A DNA stretch of 64,000 nt. Origin: Treponema sp. (GTDB lineage Bacteria > Spirochaetota > Spirochaetia > Treponematales > Treponemataceae). Position 1 is the first letter of the stretch, and each line of letters opens with the position of its first letter. The stretch covers positions 1 to 64,000 of the forward strand of contig JAGAZO010000005.1 in the NCBI GenBank assembly GCA_017940005.1, read 5' to 3'. Shown here piece by piece: positions 63,649-64,000 of the stretch. Below the pieces are notes generated by a model. The model made no database searches, was not told the DNA's origin, and saw only the letters and a program-made list of their open reading frames with translations. A program made the translations under genes and the position numbers.

Positions 63649-64000
63649 CTATGCGCCTATTTTTGTGCGTTTTTTCTCATATAGATACGTGCCTATTCCA
63701 ATTCCAATTCCGCCGATAATCATGAGGAAGCACAGCACTTGTCCTGTTGAAAAATTTAAAAGCGATGTATTCATGTAGATAGGCGCATTTGCATCTTTTG
63801 CAATTCTGTAGCCTATGTCTGAATCTGGTTCACGGAAATATTCTATAAAAAAGCGAATGATGCCGTAACCTATCGTATATAATGATGCGAGCATGCCATG
63901 CCACTTTTTGTGGTTGTGAACTAACCATAAGATGATAAAAAGCACAATGCCTTCAAAAAACGCTTCGTATAGTTGACTTGGATGGCGTGGTAAATTTACA
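63649..64000 (-). CDS. lgt: Prolipoprotein diacylglyceryl transferase, 3' part
   Basis: The C-terminal 117 residues are in the window; the start lies beyond the right edge. LPRHPSQLYEAFFEGIVLF is the conserved Lgt motif with the essential region HPxxLYE, then YTIGYGIIRFFIEYFREPDS and two final membrane helices. Lgt puts the diacylglyceryl group on lipobox cysteines, as in the lipoproteins seen at 16498, 34545 and 53978. Confidence 0.95.
   Translation of the reverse strand, partial: VNLPRHPSQLYEAFFEGIVLFIILWLVHNHKKWHGMLASLYTIGYGIIRFFIEYFREPDSDIGYRIAKDANAPIYMNTSLLNFSTGQVLCFLMIIGGIGIGIGTYLYEKKRTKIGA

Overview
This window looks like the chromosome of a Treponema (spirochaete). The S10-spc-alpha ribosomal cluster reads tuf, rpsJ ... 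secY, rpmJ, rpsM, rpsK, rpsD, rpoA, rplQ, followed by a small zinc-ribbon gene. Around it are a Gx-transporter gene, lipoproteins with spirochaete-type lipoboxes, an indole-type amino-acid catabolic operon and a GHL13/Ig-repeat surface locus, all in DNA of moderate GC. The genus is inferred from gene content and order; no database was searched.

Positions 1-20198 are accessory and decaying DNA. They hold a GC-rich coding remnant cut off at about 231, a ribbon-helix-helix gene, a CAU tRNA, a PLD-helicase next to the amputated C-terminus of an Eco57I/TaqI-type enzyme, and a cluster at 5802-10799. That cluster has a small antitoxin-like ORF, a protein with a HEPN-like R-x4-H motif, a membrane protein and an HD plus Hsp90-like ATPase gene split by one in-frame TAA. 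A DUF1016 (YhcG-type) nuclease gene, several broken AlbA_2/RecG-like ATP-binding genes, a three-gene block (lipoprotein, CoiA-like, Zn-finger protein) bracketed by inverted copies of a structured repeat, and an HsdR-type N-terminal remnant follow. Frameshifts, nonsense codons and dispersed palindromic repeats are frequent here.

Positions 20199-37464 are mostly ordinary chromosome. On the minus strand an apparent operon runs from a 1590-residue Ig-repeat protein with a barrel-like C-terminus, through a GHL13-family protein, to mnmE. A sirtuin gene follows. Next is ridA-tnaA-tnaT on the minus strand, where an aminoacrylate-producing lyase sits with RidA and a Na+-dependent transporter; the transporter has an N-terminal frameshift. 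Divergent from it is a YheO/DauR-type regulator, followed by a secreted FMN/FAD reductase lipoprotein and a Gx-type membrane transporter.

Positions 38068-53636 are the ribosomal superoperon, compact and translationally coupled, with hairpins before tuf, after tuf, and between rpsM and rpsK. Positions 53978-58809 encode a complete LivKHMGF branched-chain amino-acid ABC importer. The right end carries a CBS-ACT protein, an unknown 487-residue protein, a PTS EIIA-like protein, transketolase and, convergent, the 3' part of lgt, which runs off the window.
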